Positions 1-8,368 of a DNA stretch of 64,000 bases are shown piece after piece. The stretch's first letter is position 1; each line of letters opens with the position of its first letter. The notes beneath the pieces were generated by a model, which was given only the letters and a program-made list of their open reading frames with translations, ran no database searches and was not told the DNA's origin. The DNA comes from Terriglobia bacterium (GTDB taxonomy: Bacteria; Acidobacteriota; Terriglobia; Terriglobales; Acidobacteriaceae): NCBI GenBank assembly GCA_020073525.1, contig JAIQFA010000020.1:1-64000 (forward strand), given 5' to 3'. A program made the position numbers and the translations under genes.

Positions 1-2
1 TG

Positions 3-149
3 GCGCCGGCCCAGCGCCGCGCCATGTGCGCCATCTATGCTTTCATGCGCTACTGCTACGATCTCAGCGACGAGCCCGGCGCCAACCACGCCGCCATGGC
101 GCGCTGGCGGGGAGAAACCGAAGCGGCGCTGGAGGGCCACTTAAGGTAG
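3..149 (+). pseudogene. Truncated squalene/phytoene synthase fragment
   Basis: The frame is open from the left edge and ends at a TAG at 147-149. The 48 visible residues match the first conserved block of trans-isoprenyl diphosphate synthases: RRAMCAIYAFMRY followed by YDLSDEPG. This is the DDxxDE Mg-diphosphate site with its first Asp replaced by Tyr. Family members are about 280-300 residues and should continue some 230 residues beyond this motif. Here the frame stops where a dispersed repeat (149-175) begins, so the second Asp-rich motif is missing. The gene starts upstream of the window. It is most likely a broken copy; an assembly join at the repeat is the alternative. If intact it would make squalene or phytoene, relevant to hopanoids or carotenoids. 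Confidence 0.7.
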
Positions 150-175
150 AGTCCCGCAAGGGACGGCACTCCGGC
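149..175 (+). repeat. Partial copy of three-hairpin repeat (third hairpin)
   Basis: This holds the third hairpin (GTCCCGCAAGGGAC) and the downstream GGCACTCCGGC tail of the repeat seen in full at 3304-3399, 39271-39360 and 59876-59961. It abuts the stop codon of the truncated synthase. Confidence 0.8.
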
Positions 176-233
176 ATGACGCGGACTTCCTCTGGGAATT
201 GGAAGGTTCCTCACATCGCCGCGACCCCAACGG

Positions 234-270
234 AAAAGCCTCTCAAGAGGTGCTTCTCCTGAGAGGCTTT
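234..270 (-). terminator. Hairpin terminator downstream of micro-ORF
   Basis: GCCTCTC (238-244) pairs with GAGAGGC (261-267) across a 16-nt loop. Reading on the minus strand, the hairpin is followed by TTTT. A short T run also follows on the plus strand, so it may act both ways. It lies 27 nt past the stop codon of the micro-ORF at 299-340. Confidence 0.6.
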
Positions 271-298
271 GGGGATTTCTAAACGAGCATCTGTCCGC

Positions 299-340
299 TT
301 AGTGTTTCTTTTTCTTGGCGGCTTTCTTCTTGGTTGCCAT
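299..340 (-). CDS. 13-residue Lys-rich micro-ORF
   Basis: The frame encodes MATKKKAAKKKKH, nine of whose 13 residues are Lys or His. It is preceded by GGAGG about 8 nt upstream of the ATG. A hairpin terminator follows, and a possible promoter lies ~105 nt upstream (445-473). Start, ribosome site, stop and terminator together look like a real short transcript, although 13 codons are too few to prove coding. The composition recalls Lys/Ala-rich tails of histone H1-like nucleoid proteins, but no function can be assigned. The alternative is a small RNA whose hairpin is its 3' end. Confidence 0.5.
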   Translation of the reverse strand: MATKKKAAKKKKH

Positions 341-444
341 GAAGTATTTCCTCCGTTGAACGATTTGTTCTCCCAAGGTTCTCGACAGGGCACCTTGATG
401 CCCGAGCTACCCAACTTCTTGTATGAGCAGCTGTCCTACCACAA

Positions 445-473
445 GATATTGCCATTAGTATGTAATTTGTCAA
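445..473 (-). promoter_or_regulatory. Possible promoter for the micro-ORF transcript
   Basis: On the minus strand a perfect -35 TTGACA (468-473) is followed, after 17 nt, by AATATC (445-450), a weak -10. The surrounding 430-480 is visibly AT-rich compared with the rest of the window. Confidence 0.35.
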
Positions 474-622
474 TGAAAATCTTGCTGTAGCGGTGATTTT
501 GGTCAAGGGCGTGCTCGGCGTCTTCAAGTCGAACTTATCGGAAATCTCACCATCCCCCGCAGCACTTCCCGTGAGCAGCCTGTGAAGTCGCAATGCCTGT
601 GCGATAATTTCAGAAGAAATTT

Positions 623-898
623 ATGTCCGATCACAAAGTCTTCTGCGCAAAGCTGAAACAGGAATTGCCTGGCCTCTCCGAGCCTCCCTTCGACAGCGAC
701 TTGGGGAAGAAGATCTATGAGAATGTCTCGCAACAGGCTTGGGGCCAGTGGATGGAGCACTGCAAGATGTTGCTGAACGAGTACCGCCTGAACCCCGCGC
801 GCAAGCAGGATCAGGAAGTCATCGTAAAGCAGATGGAGCAGTTTTTTTTCGGCGAGGGATCCGCGCGTCCAGCCGAATACGTTCCCCCAACGCACTGA
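623..898 (+). CDS. yggX: Fe(2+)-trafficking / oxidative damage protection protein YggX
   Basis: At 91 residues this has the usual family length (about 90). Like E. coli YggX it has an N-terminal VFCAKL with a conserved Cys and the block GKKIYENVSQQAWGQW. The C-terminal part EQFFFGEG also matches. The family is a small cytosolic protein that protects iron-sulfur enzymes from oxidants and supports iron traffic, though its exact chemistry is unsettled. The ATG at 623 follows AGAAGAAATTT, an acceptable ribosome site. The gene appears monocistronic; the next gene starts 153 nt downstream. Confidence 0.93.
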   Translation: MSDHKVFCAKLKQELPGLSEPPFDSDLGKKIYENVSQQAWGQWMEHCKMLLNEYRLNPARKQDQEVIVKQMEQFFFGEGSARPAEYVPPTH

Positions 899-1051
899 GC
901 GAGCGCGCCAGAGCCGCGCCGGTCGCGCCATCCACGGCGATTGTGAGGGAGACCGACTCCTTCCGAACAGGTTACCGACGGGTTACCCCTTGCCCTTCAA
1001 CCCGGTTCCCAATTCATCACCTCGTAACACTCCTCGGCCACAATAGAAACC

Positions 1052-1864
1052 GTGGCGCCGCAGGCCTACGACACGCTGATTCTCTCGGATCTTCACCTCG
1101 GCGCGGACATGAGCCGCGCCCGCGAGGCCCTGCGCGTCCTCCGGGAAAATCAATATCGTCGCCTCATTCTTCTCGGCGACATCTTTGCCGACCTCAATTT
1201 CGGACGCCTGAAAAAAGAGCACTGGAAATTCCTCGGCTTCATCCGCAAGCTCTCCAATCCCAAGCGCAACGTTGAAGTGATCTGGGTCGAAGGCAATCAC
1301 GACCACGGCCTGGCCGAAATCATGTCCCATTTGGTGGGCGTCCGCGTGTACCAGGAATATCAATGGGAATATCAGGGCCTGCGCCACATCGCCGTCCATG
1401 GTCACCAGTTCGACGGCTTCGTCGTGAGCAACGTACGCGTCAGTTATCTGATCGGCACTCTGCTCTACCTGCAACTGCAGAAGTGGGACTCGAAAAACAA
1501 AACCCTGACCCGTTTCCTAGACCGGCTCAACACGCGCTGGCTGCGCTTGTCGCCTAAAGTCGCCGACGGCGCACTGGCCCATGCCCGTCACCATCAGGCG
1601 GCGCGCATCTTCTGCGGCCACACCCACGCCGCGATGCACCAGCACGATCAGGAACACGGCATCGACTATTTCAATTGCGGAGCCTGGATTGACGCGCATC
1701 CTACCTATATCACCGTTGGTGAAGACGGAGTCCAGATCCATGAATTCGTTGAGCGACCTGATGGCGATCATCTTGGCGAAGAACAAACGGATTCCGAATT
1801 TACTGAATTCGCTGGCGAGGCGGAACTTCTAGAAGATGGCGAATACGAGGGTGTGGCTACCTGA
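1052..1864 (+). CDS. Calcineurin-like phosphoesterase, LpxH-like (UDP-2,3-diacylglucosamine diphosphatase)
   Basis: All metallophosphoesterase motifs are in order: SDLHLG (~10-15), GDIFADL (~41-47), GNHDHG (~76-81), GHQFD (~112) and GHTHA (~189-193). The spacing and the LHLGAD and GNHDHGL contexts fit the LpxH group, which cleaves UDP-2,3-diacylglucosamine to lipid X at the inner membrane in lipid A synthesis. At 270 residues it is slightly longer than E. coli LpxH (240); the extra part is an acidic C-terminal tail. The start is GTG with a weak ribosome site. The next gene, 66 nt downstream, is a lipid glycosyltransferase, in keeping with an envelope-lipid role. Substrate assignment is by family. 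Confidence 0.78.
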   Translation: MAPQAYDTLILSDLHLGADMSRAREALRVLRENQYRRLILLGDIFADLNFGRLKKEHWKFLGFIRKLSNPKRNVEVIWVEGNHDHGLAEIMSHLVGVRVYQEYQWEYQGLRHIAVHGHQFDGFVVSNVRVSYLIGTLLYLQLQKWDSKNKTLTRFLDRLNTRWLRLSPKVADGALAHARHHQAARIFCGHTHAAMHQHDQEHGIDYFNCGAWIDAHPTYITVGEDGVQIHEFVERPDGDHLGEEQTDSEFTEFAGEAELLEDGEYEGVAT

Positions 1865-1930
1865 TGTTAGTTCCAGCGATCAGATGATCTTTGAAGAAAC
1901 TGATTTGCCACAGACGAGGCCAATGAACTC

Positions 1931-3109
1931 GTGCGCAAACTAACCATCGTTTTCCATCACGCCGGCGGAGGACATCGAAGTGCAGCAGATGCTCTCAAAG
2001 CCACGCTCTCCAGCCAGGAACATCCCTGGGACGTCAATCTCCTTGACATTCAGGAATTGCTCGACCCCCTCGACCTGATTCGTCGCGCCACTGGCCTGCG
2101 CATCCAGGACACTTACAATCTAATCCTCCGCAAAGGCTGGACGCGCTTCTCTCCTCAGCTGCTGGTCGTGCTGCAGGGGACAATCCGTGCCTACCACGCT
2201 TCGATTGTGAAATTACTCCGGGCTCACTGGGCCCAACATACGGCGGACATGGTCCTCTCCGTGATCCCGCACTTCAATCGGGAGATTGCCGAGAGCCTTC
2301 GCCCAGAGGGGACAAACATACCGGATGCAAAAACGCCATTTGTCACTCTGATCACCGATCTGGCGGATTATCCGCCGCACTTCTGGATTGAGCGCGAGTC
2401 GGAATTCATCATTGCCGGCACGGAACGCGCCCGGCAGCAAGCGCTGAGTATGGGCCACTCCGCCGACCATGTGTTCCTGACATCTGGAATGATCCTGAAG
2501 CCAAAGTTCTACGAGAAGACCGTCATCGATCGAATCACCGAAAGAAAACAGCTAGGCCTGGAGCCCGATTGTCCCACCGGCATCGTTCTGTTTGGAGGGC
2601 ATGGCTCCCAAGTGATGATCGACATTACGAAGAAACTCAATGAAGTCGGCAGCGGCGTTCAACTAATTCTCATCTGTGGACACAACGAGAAACTCGCCGC
2701 AGAGCTCAAGAAGTTGCAGACCAGGAAACCAATCCTGGTTGTCGGATTCACTCAGAAGGTCGACCACTACATGGCCTTAGCGGATTTCTTCATCGGCAAG
2801 CCAGGCCCGGGCTCAATCAGCGAGGCGCTGCAGTTCCACTTGCCCGTCATCGTGGAGTGCAATTCCAAGACGCTGCCGCAAGAGCGCTACAACGCCGAAT
2901 GGGTAACAGAGAAGGGCTACGGGATCGTAGTGCCAAGCTTCAAAGCAATTGCGCCCGCGGTACAGCGCTTACTCCAGAGCGCGACGTTCGAAGAATTCCG
3001 CATGAAGGTCAACGAATATTCCAATCGCGCGCTCTTCGAAGTCCCCGAAATCCTGGAAAGATGCGCGGAGCGCACCGCAGTTCCAACGCAATCAACGGCT
3101 GCTGTCTGA
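1931..3109 (+). CDS. MGDG synthase / processive diacylglycerol glycosyltransferase family (GT28)
   Basis: The N terminus HHAGGGHRSAADAL is the family's glycine-rich acceptor loop. ITDLADYPPHFWI matches the MGDG-synthase core. GKPGPGSISEAL with LPVIVE near residue 310 is the UDP-sugar binding site of GT-B fold enzymes. Such enzymes add galactose or glucose from UDP-sugar to diacylglycerol at the cytoplasmic membrane. At 392 residues it has the usual length. The start is GTG at 1931. It lies on the same strand behind the LpxH-like gene. The sugar and the acceptor cannot be decided from sequence. Confidence 0.85.
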   Translation: MRKLTIVFHHAGGGHRSAADALKATLSSQEHPWDVNLLDIQELLDPLDLIRRATGLRIQDTYNLILRKGWTRFSPQLLVVLQGTIRAYHASIVKLLRAHWAQHTADMVLSVIPHFNREIAESLRPEGTNIPDAKTPFVTLITDLADYPPHFWIERESEFIIAGTERARQQALSMGHSADHVFLTSGMILKPKFYEKTVIDRITERKQLGLEPDCPTGIVLFGGHGSQVMIDITKKLNEVGSGVQLILICGHNEKLAAELKKLQTRKPILVVGFTQKVDHYMALADFFIGKPGPGSISEALQFHLPVIVECNSKTLPQERYNAEWVTEKGYGIVVPSFKAIAPAVQRLLQSATFEEFRMKVNEYSNRALFEVPEILERCAERTAVPTQSTAAV

Positions 3110-3143
3110 CGGCTACTGGCTAATTAGGTTGTGGAAGAACTAG

Positions 3144-3213
3144 GGTTTCGTATCAGGGTATCGCTTTAGCGATACCGTAAGGCCTTCAACATTCGATACC
3201 CCTTTAGGGGCGC
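3144..3213 (+). repeat. Two-palindrome repeat (GGTATCGC...CCCCTTTAGGGG family)
   Basis: The unit is TTTCGTATCAGG, palindrome GGTATCGCTTTAGCGATACC, GTAAG, ~20 variable bases, then palindrome CCCCTTTAGGGG. Other copies lie at 27377-27450 and 55484-55552. It sits directly downstream of the GT28 gene and resembles REP-type elements. Confidence 0.85.
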
Positions 3214-3303
3214 GGCATCCAAAGACGATTCTCTCCGCGCAGTCTTCGAGGATGTCTGTGTCATAGCTTGAGCTAGAACATAAAGAGTCGAACACACAAT
3301 GCT

Positions 3304-3399
3304 CCAGCCGCGCAGCGGCGGAACAGGAAAGCCCCGCACGTAAGTGCGGAGTAGACGAAGGCAGGAAAGACCAAGTCCCGCAAGGGACGGCACTCCGGC
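3304..3399 (+). repeat. Three-hairpin dispersed repeat
   Basis: There are three successive hairpins: CCGCGCAGCGG, CCGCACGTAAGTGCGG and GTCCCGCAAGGGAC, joined by GAACAGGAAAG and a variable ~20-nt linker. Other copies lie at 15627, 39271 and 59876, with a partial copy at 149. The region 3110-3413 holds only this element and the repeat at 3144-3213. Confidence 0.85.
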
Positions 3400-3413
3400 T
3401 CGAAACAGGCTTC

Positions 3414-4364
3414 CTAGCGTCGGTAGTCCCCGGTCATTTCGAGGACCGAACCGCGCTCCGTTACGAATTCTTCTGCTCGCGCTGCTTTCTTCAAGCGGAC
3501 TTTGAGCCGCGCCCGCGCCAGGCTGTTGTTTGAAACTTCGAATGTTCCGGAGCAGTCCGTCTTGACATACGGCAAGCGATGCAAGGACGGTCCGCCGCCA
3601 TCGATTTCCGCCTCGATCGATCCAGCCGTAGAGGTCGCCACAAAAACCCAACGCATCGCTTTCGGATCGCGGCAACTTTCACGCACTTTGCCGAAGACGT
3701 AAGAGCGGCCTTCGTGCCACAAGATGGCCTTGCGAAACACAAGCCCCAAAGGCATTTCGTACACCAATGCTTCGAACGTGCTGAGACGGCCATCGGACTG
3801 CGGGAAGCAGGCGTGTGCCCAAGTCCAGAAATGCCGATGCCGGAACCCGCAGTTGTGTCCCTGTACGCCGAAGCCGAGAGGATCGCCGCGAAAGACTCGA
3901 TCATCGAGCTGAATTTCTCCGGCGAAAACCGCGTCGGAATGAGGCGTGCGAGAAAACCCGATCCACCCTTTGTGGCTCAGCGTGGTGCCGAAATTGGAGC
4001 GGTATCGCAGATCCCAAGAGAGCCGGCGTCCACGAACTTCCAAAGCCCCGCGGCACGACTCATCTTCGATGCGGTTGGGACCAGCTTCCAGGAAAAACGG
4101 GCCGCCCCGCTCGCTGACCTGTAGAGCCTCGACGGGAAACTCCTGGATGAAGGTTTCAGGTTGGCCGCCGCGTGGGAACCATGTGGCCCAGACTTGCACC
4201 GGGGCCGCGCCCGGCACGCCAGGGCAACCTTTGCGTCCCGGATTTGCCAGCAGATAGCGCAACCACCATGCGCCCGAGTTGTCGGCCACACCGAAACGCA
4301 GGAACCACGATTCGTAGCGCCGACGCATGCTGAGCCGCGTGTATGCCCGATTCAGCGAAGTCAT
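3414..4364 (-). CDS. Lipocalin-fold protein, CrtC/AttH/tocopherol-cyclase-like
   Basis: The protein has 316 residues and no signal peptide. It is rich in aromatic and beta-strand-like segments. The block GHNCGFRHRHFWTWAHACF near residue 170, and AWWLRYLL near residue 33, resemble the paired lipocalin domains of hydroxyneurosporene synthase, AttH and tocopherol cyclase. There the GHN...W.W motif lies in the ligand cavity. These families act on hydrophobic terpenoid or lipid substrates. The resemblance is motif-level only, so no reaction is proposed. The gene stands alone between repeat-filled gaps. The ATG at 4364 is the first in the frame. Confidence 0.6.
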   Translation of the reverse strand: MTSLNRAYTRLSMRRRYESWFLRFGVADNSGAWWLRYLLANPGRKGCPGVPGAAPVQVWATWFPRGGQPETFIQEFPVEALQVSERGGPFFLEAGPNRIEDESCRGALEVRGRRLSWDLRYRSNFGTTLSHKGWIGFSRTPHSDAVFAGEIQLDDRVFRGDPLGFGVQGHNCGFRHRHFWTWAHACFPQSDGRLSTFEALVYEMPLGLVFRKAILWHEGRSYVFGKVRESCRDPKAMRWVFVATSTAGSIEAEIDGGGPSLHRLPYVKTDCSGTFEVSNNSLARARLKVRLKKAARAEEFVTERGSVLEMTGDYRR

Positions 4365-4427
4365 GATGACCTTGAGGAACTTCCGACTCCGGTCTGGAGA
4401 ACCCGTGATTCTAGCAGCAACACCGCG

Positions 4428-4525
4428 TGTAGCGCCGCCATCCCGGCGGCTGTCCGGCGGGCGTCCTCGCCCGCCGTCCGAGGGCGAGACGCCCTCAGGA
4501 TAGCCGGCAAGATGCCGGCGCTACG
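4428..4525 (+). repeat. Nested palindromic repeat
   Basis: The outer arms TGTAGCGCCG and CCGGCGCTACG enclose GGCGGGCG/CGCCCGCC and GAGGGCG/CGCCCTC pairs. It fills most of the 182-bp gap between two minus-strand genes. No other content is seen there. Confidence 0.65.
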
Positions 4526-4546
4526 TTGCGTCTGTCGGAACGCGGT

Positions 4547-5071
4547 TTAGAAATGCACCGCGACTCCTGTCGAGAACCGCACACCATTCTGGCCCTCGCC
4601 GTAGAAACGAGTGTTGATCCAATCGAGTTGCCCGCGCCATGTCACCGGCCCGAAGACCTTGTAATCCAGCCCTCCGCCAAGACCATTGGCGAACGAAGTA
4701 TTCGAATCCGAGATGCCGTTGCTCCGGCTAATGTGTCCCGCGCCAAACAGGAGCTCGCCGAAGGGACGGAAGCGGCCAACCGATACCGACACTCTCGGCC
4801 CGAACAGGAAATTGTGCGCGGCGACGTCGGCGGTGGTTCCGCCGAAATTGTGGTTGCCATAATGCCCGTCAATATCGACCACGAGGCCTACCCATGGCGC
4901 AAGCTTTCCTTCCAGCGTGGCTTCCCATCCATTCAGATTACTGGTGTCATTTCTCACGATCGAAGTGCGGTCATAAGAATAGCCAAGGAAAACGTTTCCC
5001 CTCGTCGGAAGCTGCGCCCACGCGGCGCTGGATGTAAGGAATAACAAGACAAGAGTCCACAGTTTCTGCAT
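4547..5071 (-). CDS. Outer-membrane beta-barrel protein
   Basis: A signal peptide (~20 residues, MQKLW...SSAAWA|Q) is followed by alternating beta-strands typical of an 8-stranded OmpA-like barrel: FLGYSYDRTS, GWEATLEG, FLFGPRVSVSVG and FGELLFGAGH. It ends in VAVHF, a C-terminal aromatic as recognised by the BAM machinery. The mature length of ~155 residues fits a small barrel without a periplasmic domain. The start at 5071 is chosen because AAAGGAG lies ~6 nt upstream and the signal peptide begins there; in-frame codons further upstream run into repeat sequence. Function is unknown. Confidence 0.82.
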   Translation of the reverse strand: MQKLWTLVLLFLTSSAAWAQLPTRGNVFLGYSYDRTSIVRNDTSNLNGWEATLEGKLAPWVGLVVDIDGHYGNHNFGGTTADVAAHNFLFGPRVSVSVGRFRPFGELLFGAGHISRSNGISDSNTSFANGLGGGLDYKVFGPVTWRGQLDWINTRFYGEGQNGVRFSTGVAVHF

Positions 5072-5202
5072 GTTCTTCTCCTTTAAAGGTGTGGTGTGAA
5101 GCATGTAGTTATAAACGTGACGCGCTAAGAAAAGTCTAAGACAGTAGATGCGGGAGGGGCAGAAAGATTTGCCTGCGCGCCCAACCCACTTGGGCAAATC
5201 TC

Positions 5203-5230
5203 TGTAGAGACGCGGCTTGCCGCGTCTTCC
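5203..5230 (+). repeat. TAGAGACG...CGTCT hairpin repeat
   Basis: GTAGAGACGCGGCTTGCCGC followed by GTCTTC forms a near-perfect short hairpin. The same family occurs at 16711-16808, 24347-24413 and inside a gene at 38083-38104. Confidence 0.8.
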
Positions 5231-5242
5231 CGAAGCGGGCAA

Positions 5243-6703
5243 TCAGTGGAACAGCGAAGCAAAAAATCCGCCGAGTCTTCTGAAGAACCCGCGCGCCGGC
5301 GGCCGATTCGCCGATGCGGTCTCTGTGCCAGACGGTTTCGATGTCTGCTTTGCGGCCGGTGGAAGCGGAGCGGCCAAATCGGGTGTTGACCGCGGACGCG
5401 AATCGGGGGGCAGAGCACTCACATCTTCAACCGGAGCAGGTGCAGGGCCGGTCGCGTGGAACACGAATGGCGCCTCAACCTGGACGTGCAGTTCGTTGGG
5501 CGCGATGGAAACGTCGGGCCCAGCGACCGCTGCTGGCACTCCGGACGAGGACGCGTTCTCCGCAGGCGTTCCCGCCGATGCTGGGCTCGCGTTCGCGGGC
5601 GGCACTGCGGAGCTTTGCGTCGGCAGATCGTTGGTTGCCCGCATCGGTGGATCTCGCGGTGGCGGACATCCGCACTCCAGCGGCACATTCATATCCACGC
5701 GATCGAGTTGCCCGGAACGGAACACGAGTTGGTCCGTGGCCTTGACCTGGTACGTGCGATCGCCCAGCAACTCGGTAACGATCGCCGATGCCGTATTGCC
5801 GGGCAGTGCGCGAACGCAGGTATTGCCCTTGCTGTCGGCGCTGAACGCGTAGTGAAATTCCCCAGGTCCCACCAGCAGGATGCGGAAGTCCGGCGTCATC
5901 ACCGAATCCGAAGAAGCATCGAGAGCGAAGTGCGCTTCCATTGCTCCCGTGTTCATGCTGAGCATCAGGTTATGCCGGTTCTGCGACGGAGTCACCGACA
6001 CGGTTGTTCCCGGACAAACATGCACCTCTCCGCCACTCGACAGGCGGAGAACGGCAGTGTCAGTTGCGGCGGTAAACGAATTGCCCGTGCTTCCGTCGCT
6101 TCCACTGAGCGCGAGCGGGCCAGCCGCGCGCACTGCTGTCACCACTGGTTGCGGCGCGGGCGTCAGGCTCGTCACGGTGGGCGCCTGAAATGGCGAACTG
6201 CTCGGCTGACCAGGGTTTCTTCCAAGATGCACGACCAGGCGGTTTCCCGCAGCGTCCCAGGTGTAAGCGCGCGGCGCGAGCAGATCCACGACCACGCGTG
6301 CTACTGGAGGATTCTGCTGGAACTGGTCCGCGCGTAGGCCGCTGATCTGATCGGCCTGCACGCTGATTCGCTTCTCCTGCGTATCCAGCCGCGCGTTCGG
6401 CAGATCGATTACCAGCCGATCCGGGTCCTTGATTACCTGGATCGCAGGAATCAGCGGCTTCGTCGAGAGGATCTCAACCGCGGGACCGTCCTTCTCCTGC
6501 ACGATCCGGAAGCTCTTGATCACCGCAACCTTGCTCGTAGCCGGAGCAGCGGAAGGCTTGGGCTTGGCTGGAGTCTGGGAACGAAGCCAAGGCGCTGCTC
6601 CGAGCACGAACATTCCCACCGCAATCACAGCGCACAATTCCGCCCGCAAACTGCGGCGAGATCGCGGCTGCCGAAGCGCAGGTGTGGGCTGGAAATTCTC
6701 CAC
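5243..6703 (-). CDS. AMIN-domain envelope protein with FecR-like second half
   Basis: A membrane anchor or signal segment lies at ~21-43 (AVIAVGMFVLGAAPWL). Residues ~60-160 form an AMIN domain (FRIVQEKDGPAVEILSTKPL ... RLVIDLPNARL ... ARVVVDLLAP). AMIN domains bind peptidoglycan or locate envelope machines. Residues ~215-345 (LSSGGEVHVCPGTTVSVT ... GPGEFHYAF) resemble FecR-type beta-sandwich repeats. The C-terminal third is Pro/Ala-rich and low in complexity, ending in RGFFRRLGGFFASLFH. No amidase domain is present, so it is likely structural or regulatory. It is a minus-strand gene preceding the barrel gene, with a repeat between them. Confidence 0.75.
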   Translation of the reverse strand: MENFQPTPALRQPRSRRSLRAELCAVIAVGMFVLGAAPWLRSQTPAKPKPSAAPATSKVAVIKSFRIVQEKDGPAVEILSTKPLIPAIQVIKDPDRLVIDLPNARLDTQEKRISVQADQISGLRADQFQQNPPVARVVVDLLAPRAYTWDAAGNRLVVHLGRNPGQPSSSPFQAPTVTSLTPAPQPVVTAVRAAGPLALSGSDGSTGNSFTAATDTAVLRLSSGGEVHVCPGTTVSVTPSQNRHNLMLSMNTGAMEAHFALDASSDSVMTPDFRILLVGPGEFHYAFSADSKGNTCVRALPGNTASAIVTELLGDRTYQVKATDQLVFRSGQLDRVDMNVPLECGCPPPRDPPMRATNDLPTQSSAVPPANASPASAGTPAENASSSGVPAAVAGPDVSIAPNELHVQVEAPFVFHATGPAPAPVEDVSALPPDSRPRSTPDLAAPLPPAAKQTSKPSGTETASANRPPARGFFRRLGGFFASLFH

Positions 6704-6858
6704 GGAAACACTCGAGTGTTACAGAAACCATATCATTCAGGGGTTCCATGAAGAAAGGCACACGGAAAACGGTAGAAGTTCAATTTGCGAAACCGCCAAC
6801 CACGAAGGCCACGAAGGTACACGAAGGAAATGCACAAGGCCAAAAGCCGCGAGGGATT

Positions 6859-7197
6859 TTACGAGTCGGCGAGAAACTCGTATTCATCGATGACGGCTGC
6901 GACCGCCATCTTGTTCGCGGGAGTGCCACCTTCGACCCGCACCACTCGGCCTTTACAGCGCACTCGGATGCTTTCCGTCAGCGTGATCTCAGGGGGCAAG
7001 GTTAGCGTGAAGTCAATGGGAGAGCCAGCCTGAATGGCGGAATCGACATAGAAGCAGATGCCGCGCGCGCTCACGTCGCGAGTCTGGGCCGCGTGCTCCT
7101 CTTTGTCGTCGCCGTAATGAACGCTGACGGGCAGGCGAAGCGGAAACCGTCGCGTGGCCCGCTTGTCGTTATCCTTGTCCTGCTGCGCCTCGGCCAT
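6859..7197 (-). CDS. PilZ-domain protein
   Basis: The 112-residue protein carries the c-di-GMP-binding signature of PilZ: KRATRRFPLRLPVSV (RxxxR block, residues ~12-26) and DVSARGICFYVD (D/NxSxxG). A beta-barrel pattern follows, to the C terminus. It is predicted to be a cytosolic single-domain c-di-GMP receptor; its target is unknown. The start at 7197 is chosen because GGAGG lies 5 nt upstream. The upstream in-frame start at 7248 has no ribosome site and would add 17 atypical residues. The 155 bp downstream hold nothing recognised except short near-direct repeats of CACGAAGG around 6800-6830. Confidence 0.85.
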   Translation of the reverse strand: MAEAQQDKDNDKRATRRFPLRLPVSVHYGDDKEEHAAQTRDVSARGICFYVDSAIQAGSPIDFTLTLPPEITLTESIRVRCKGRVVRVEGGTPANKMAVAAVIDEYEFLADS

Positions 7198-7287
7198 TGG
7201 TCCTCCAAAATTGCCTGTAAGCATGGCAATTAGCGGCAAGCCTGTCAAGGAGGCGCAGTTTCAATATTTCGAATCGAGCTTTCCTCG

Positions 7288-7350
7288 GTGAAACCCTGTG
7301 TACCCTGTGGTTGAGAAAAATCTTGAACCACAGGGGACACAGGGTTTCAC
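7288..7350 (+). repeat. Long hairpin, 25-bp arms with one mismatch
   Basis: Arm 7288-7312 (GTGAAACCCTGTGT...) is the reverse complement of arm 7326-7350 (...ACACAGGGTTTCAC) with a single A/C mismatch and a 13-nt loop. It lies between the divergent PilZ and trpG genes. A half-related sequence, CCACAGGGTACACAGGGG, occurs at about 18403-18420. It could form a cruciform or RNA stem; there is no T tract to make it a classical terminator. Confidence 0.8.
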
Positions 7351-7420
7351 AGGGGAACCCAACGATCTGAAACTTTGACACCTCGCTTCCGAGCGCCGTA
7401 TCTCCCGTTACAATAAAACC

Positions 7421-7996
<576 letters not shown>

Positions 7997-8022
7997 AGCG
8001 GGCGCCCTCGCCCGCTGCTTTT
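7997..8022 (+). terminator. Rho-independent terminator of trpG
   Basis: AGCGGGCG (7997-8004) pairs with CGCCCGCT (8009-8016) around CCCT, followed by GCTTTT. It starts one base after the stop codon. Confidence 0.7.
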
Positions 8023-8037
8023 GACTTTGATTTCCCG

Positions 8038-8367
8038 CGACCCCTCCCCCTCCCCCCCCTATTTTTTATACCTTTAGAATCAGAAGGTTAGCCGCAGATA
8101 ATACAAAAATAAGGACTTATATGGAAATAATACAGAAATAAGGACTTAGCGGCGAAATCCGGGATTTTCTCGGGATTTCGGGCGAGCTGATGCCCGTTTG
8201 TCGCTTTCGCATGTTGTCAAAGAGCGCTGACCCATGGGGCTGGGGCAGCTTCGAGGGCCGTCTTTGGAGACGGACATACTTCGGACTTGGCACAGGTCGA
8301 TTCCAATTTTCGCGCTTGGTGGATGGGATGTCTGTGATGGCGCGCACTGGCTGGATGTGATGAAAAG
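8038..8367 (+). repeat. Left inverted repeat of the thyX/EVE-nuclease segment
   Basis: This ~330-bp block is an imperfect reverse complement of 11764-12105. Shared blocks include GGACTTAGCGGCGAAA, TTTCTCGGGATTTC, GTTGTCAAAGAGC, GGCAGCTTCGAGGGCCGTCT, CACAGGTCGATTCC, GCTTGGTGGATGGGATGTCT and TGGATGTGATGAAAAG. It starts with a C-rich tract (8038-8060) and ends 2 bp from the thyX stop codon. Inside it, AATACARAAATAAGGACTTA occurs twice in tandem near 8100-8150. No protein is supported. Confidence 0.85.
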
Positions 8368-8368
8368 G

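Noticed and set aside
739-1275. 178-codon frame overlapping yggX and the phosphoesterase start
   Set aside because: It overlaps two well-supported genes in another frame; the product is Arg/Pro-rich and unlike any family.
8117-8347. Frame encoding RAITDIPSTK inside the left inverted repeat
   Set aside because: A similar peptide appears in the right arm (near 11790-11860) only because the arms are repeats; no start signal or family match.
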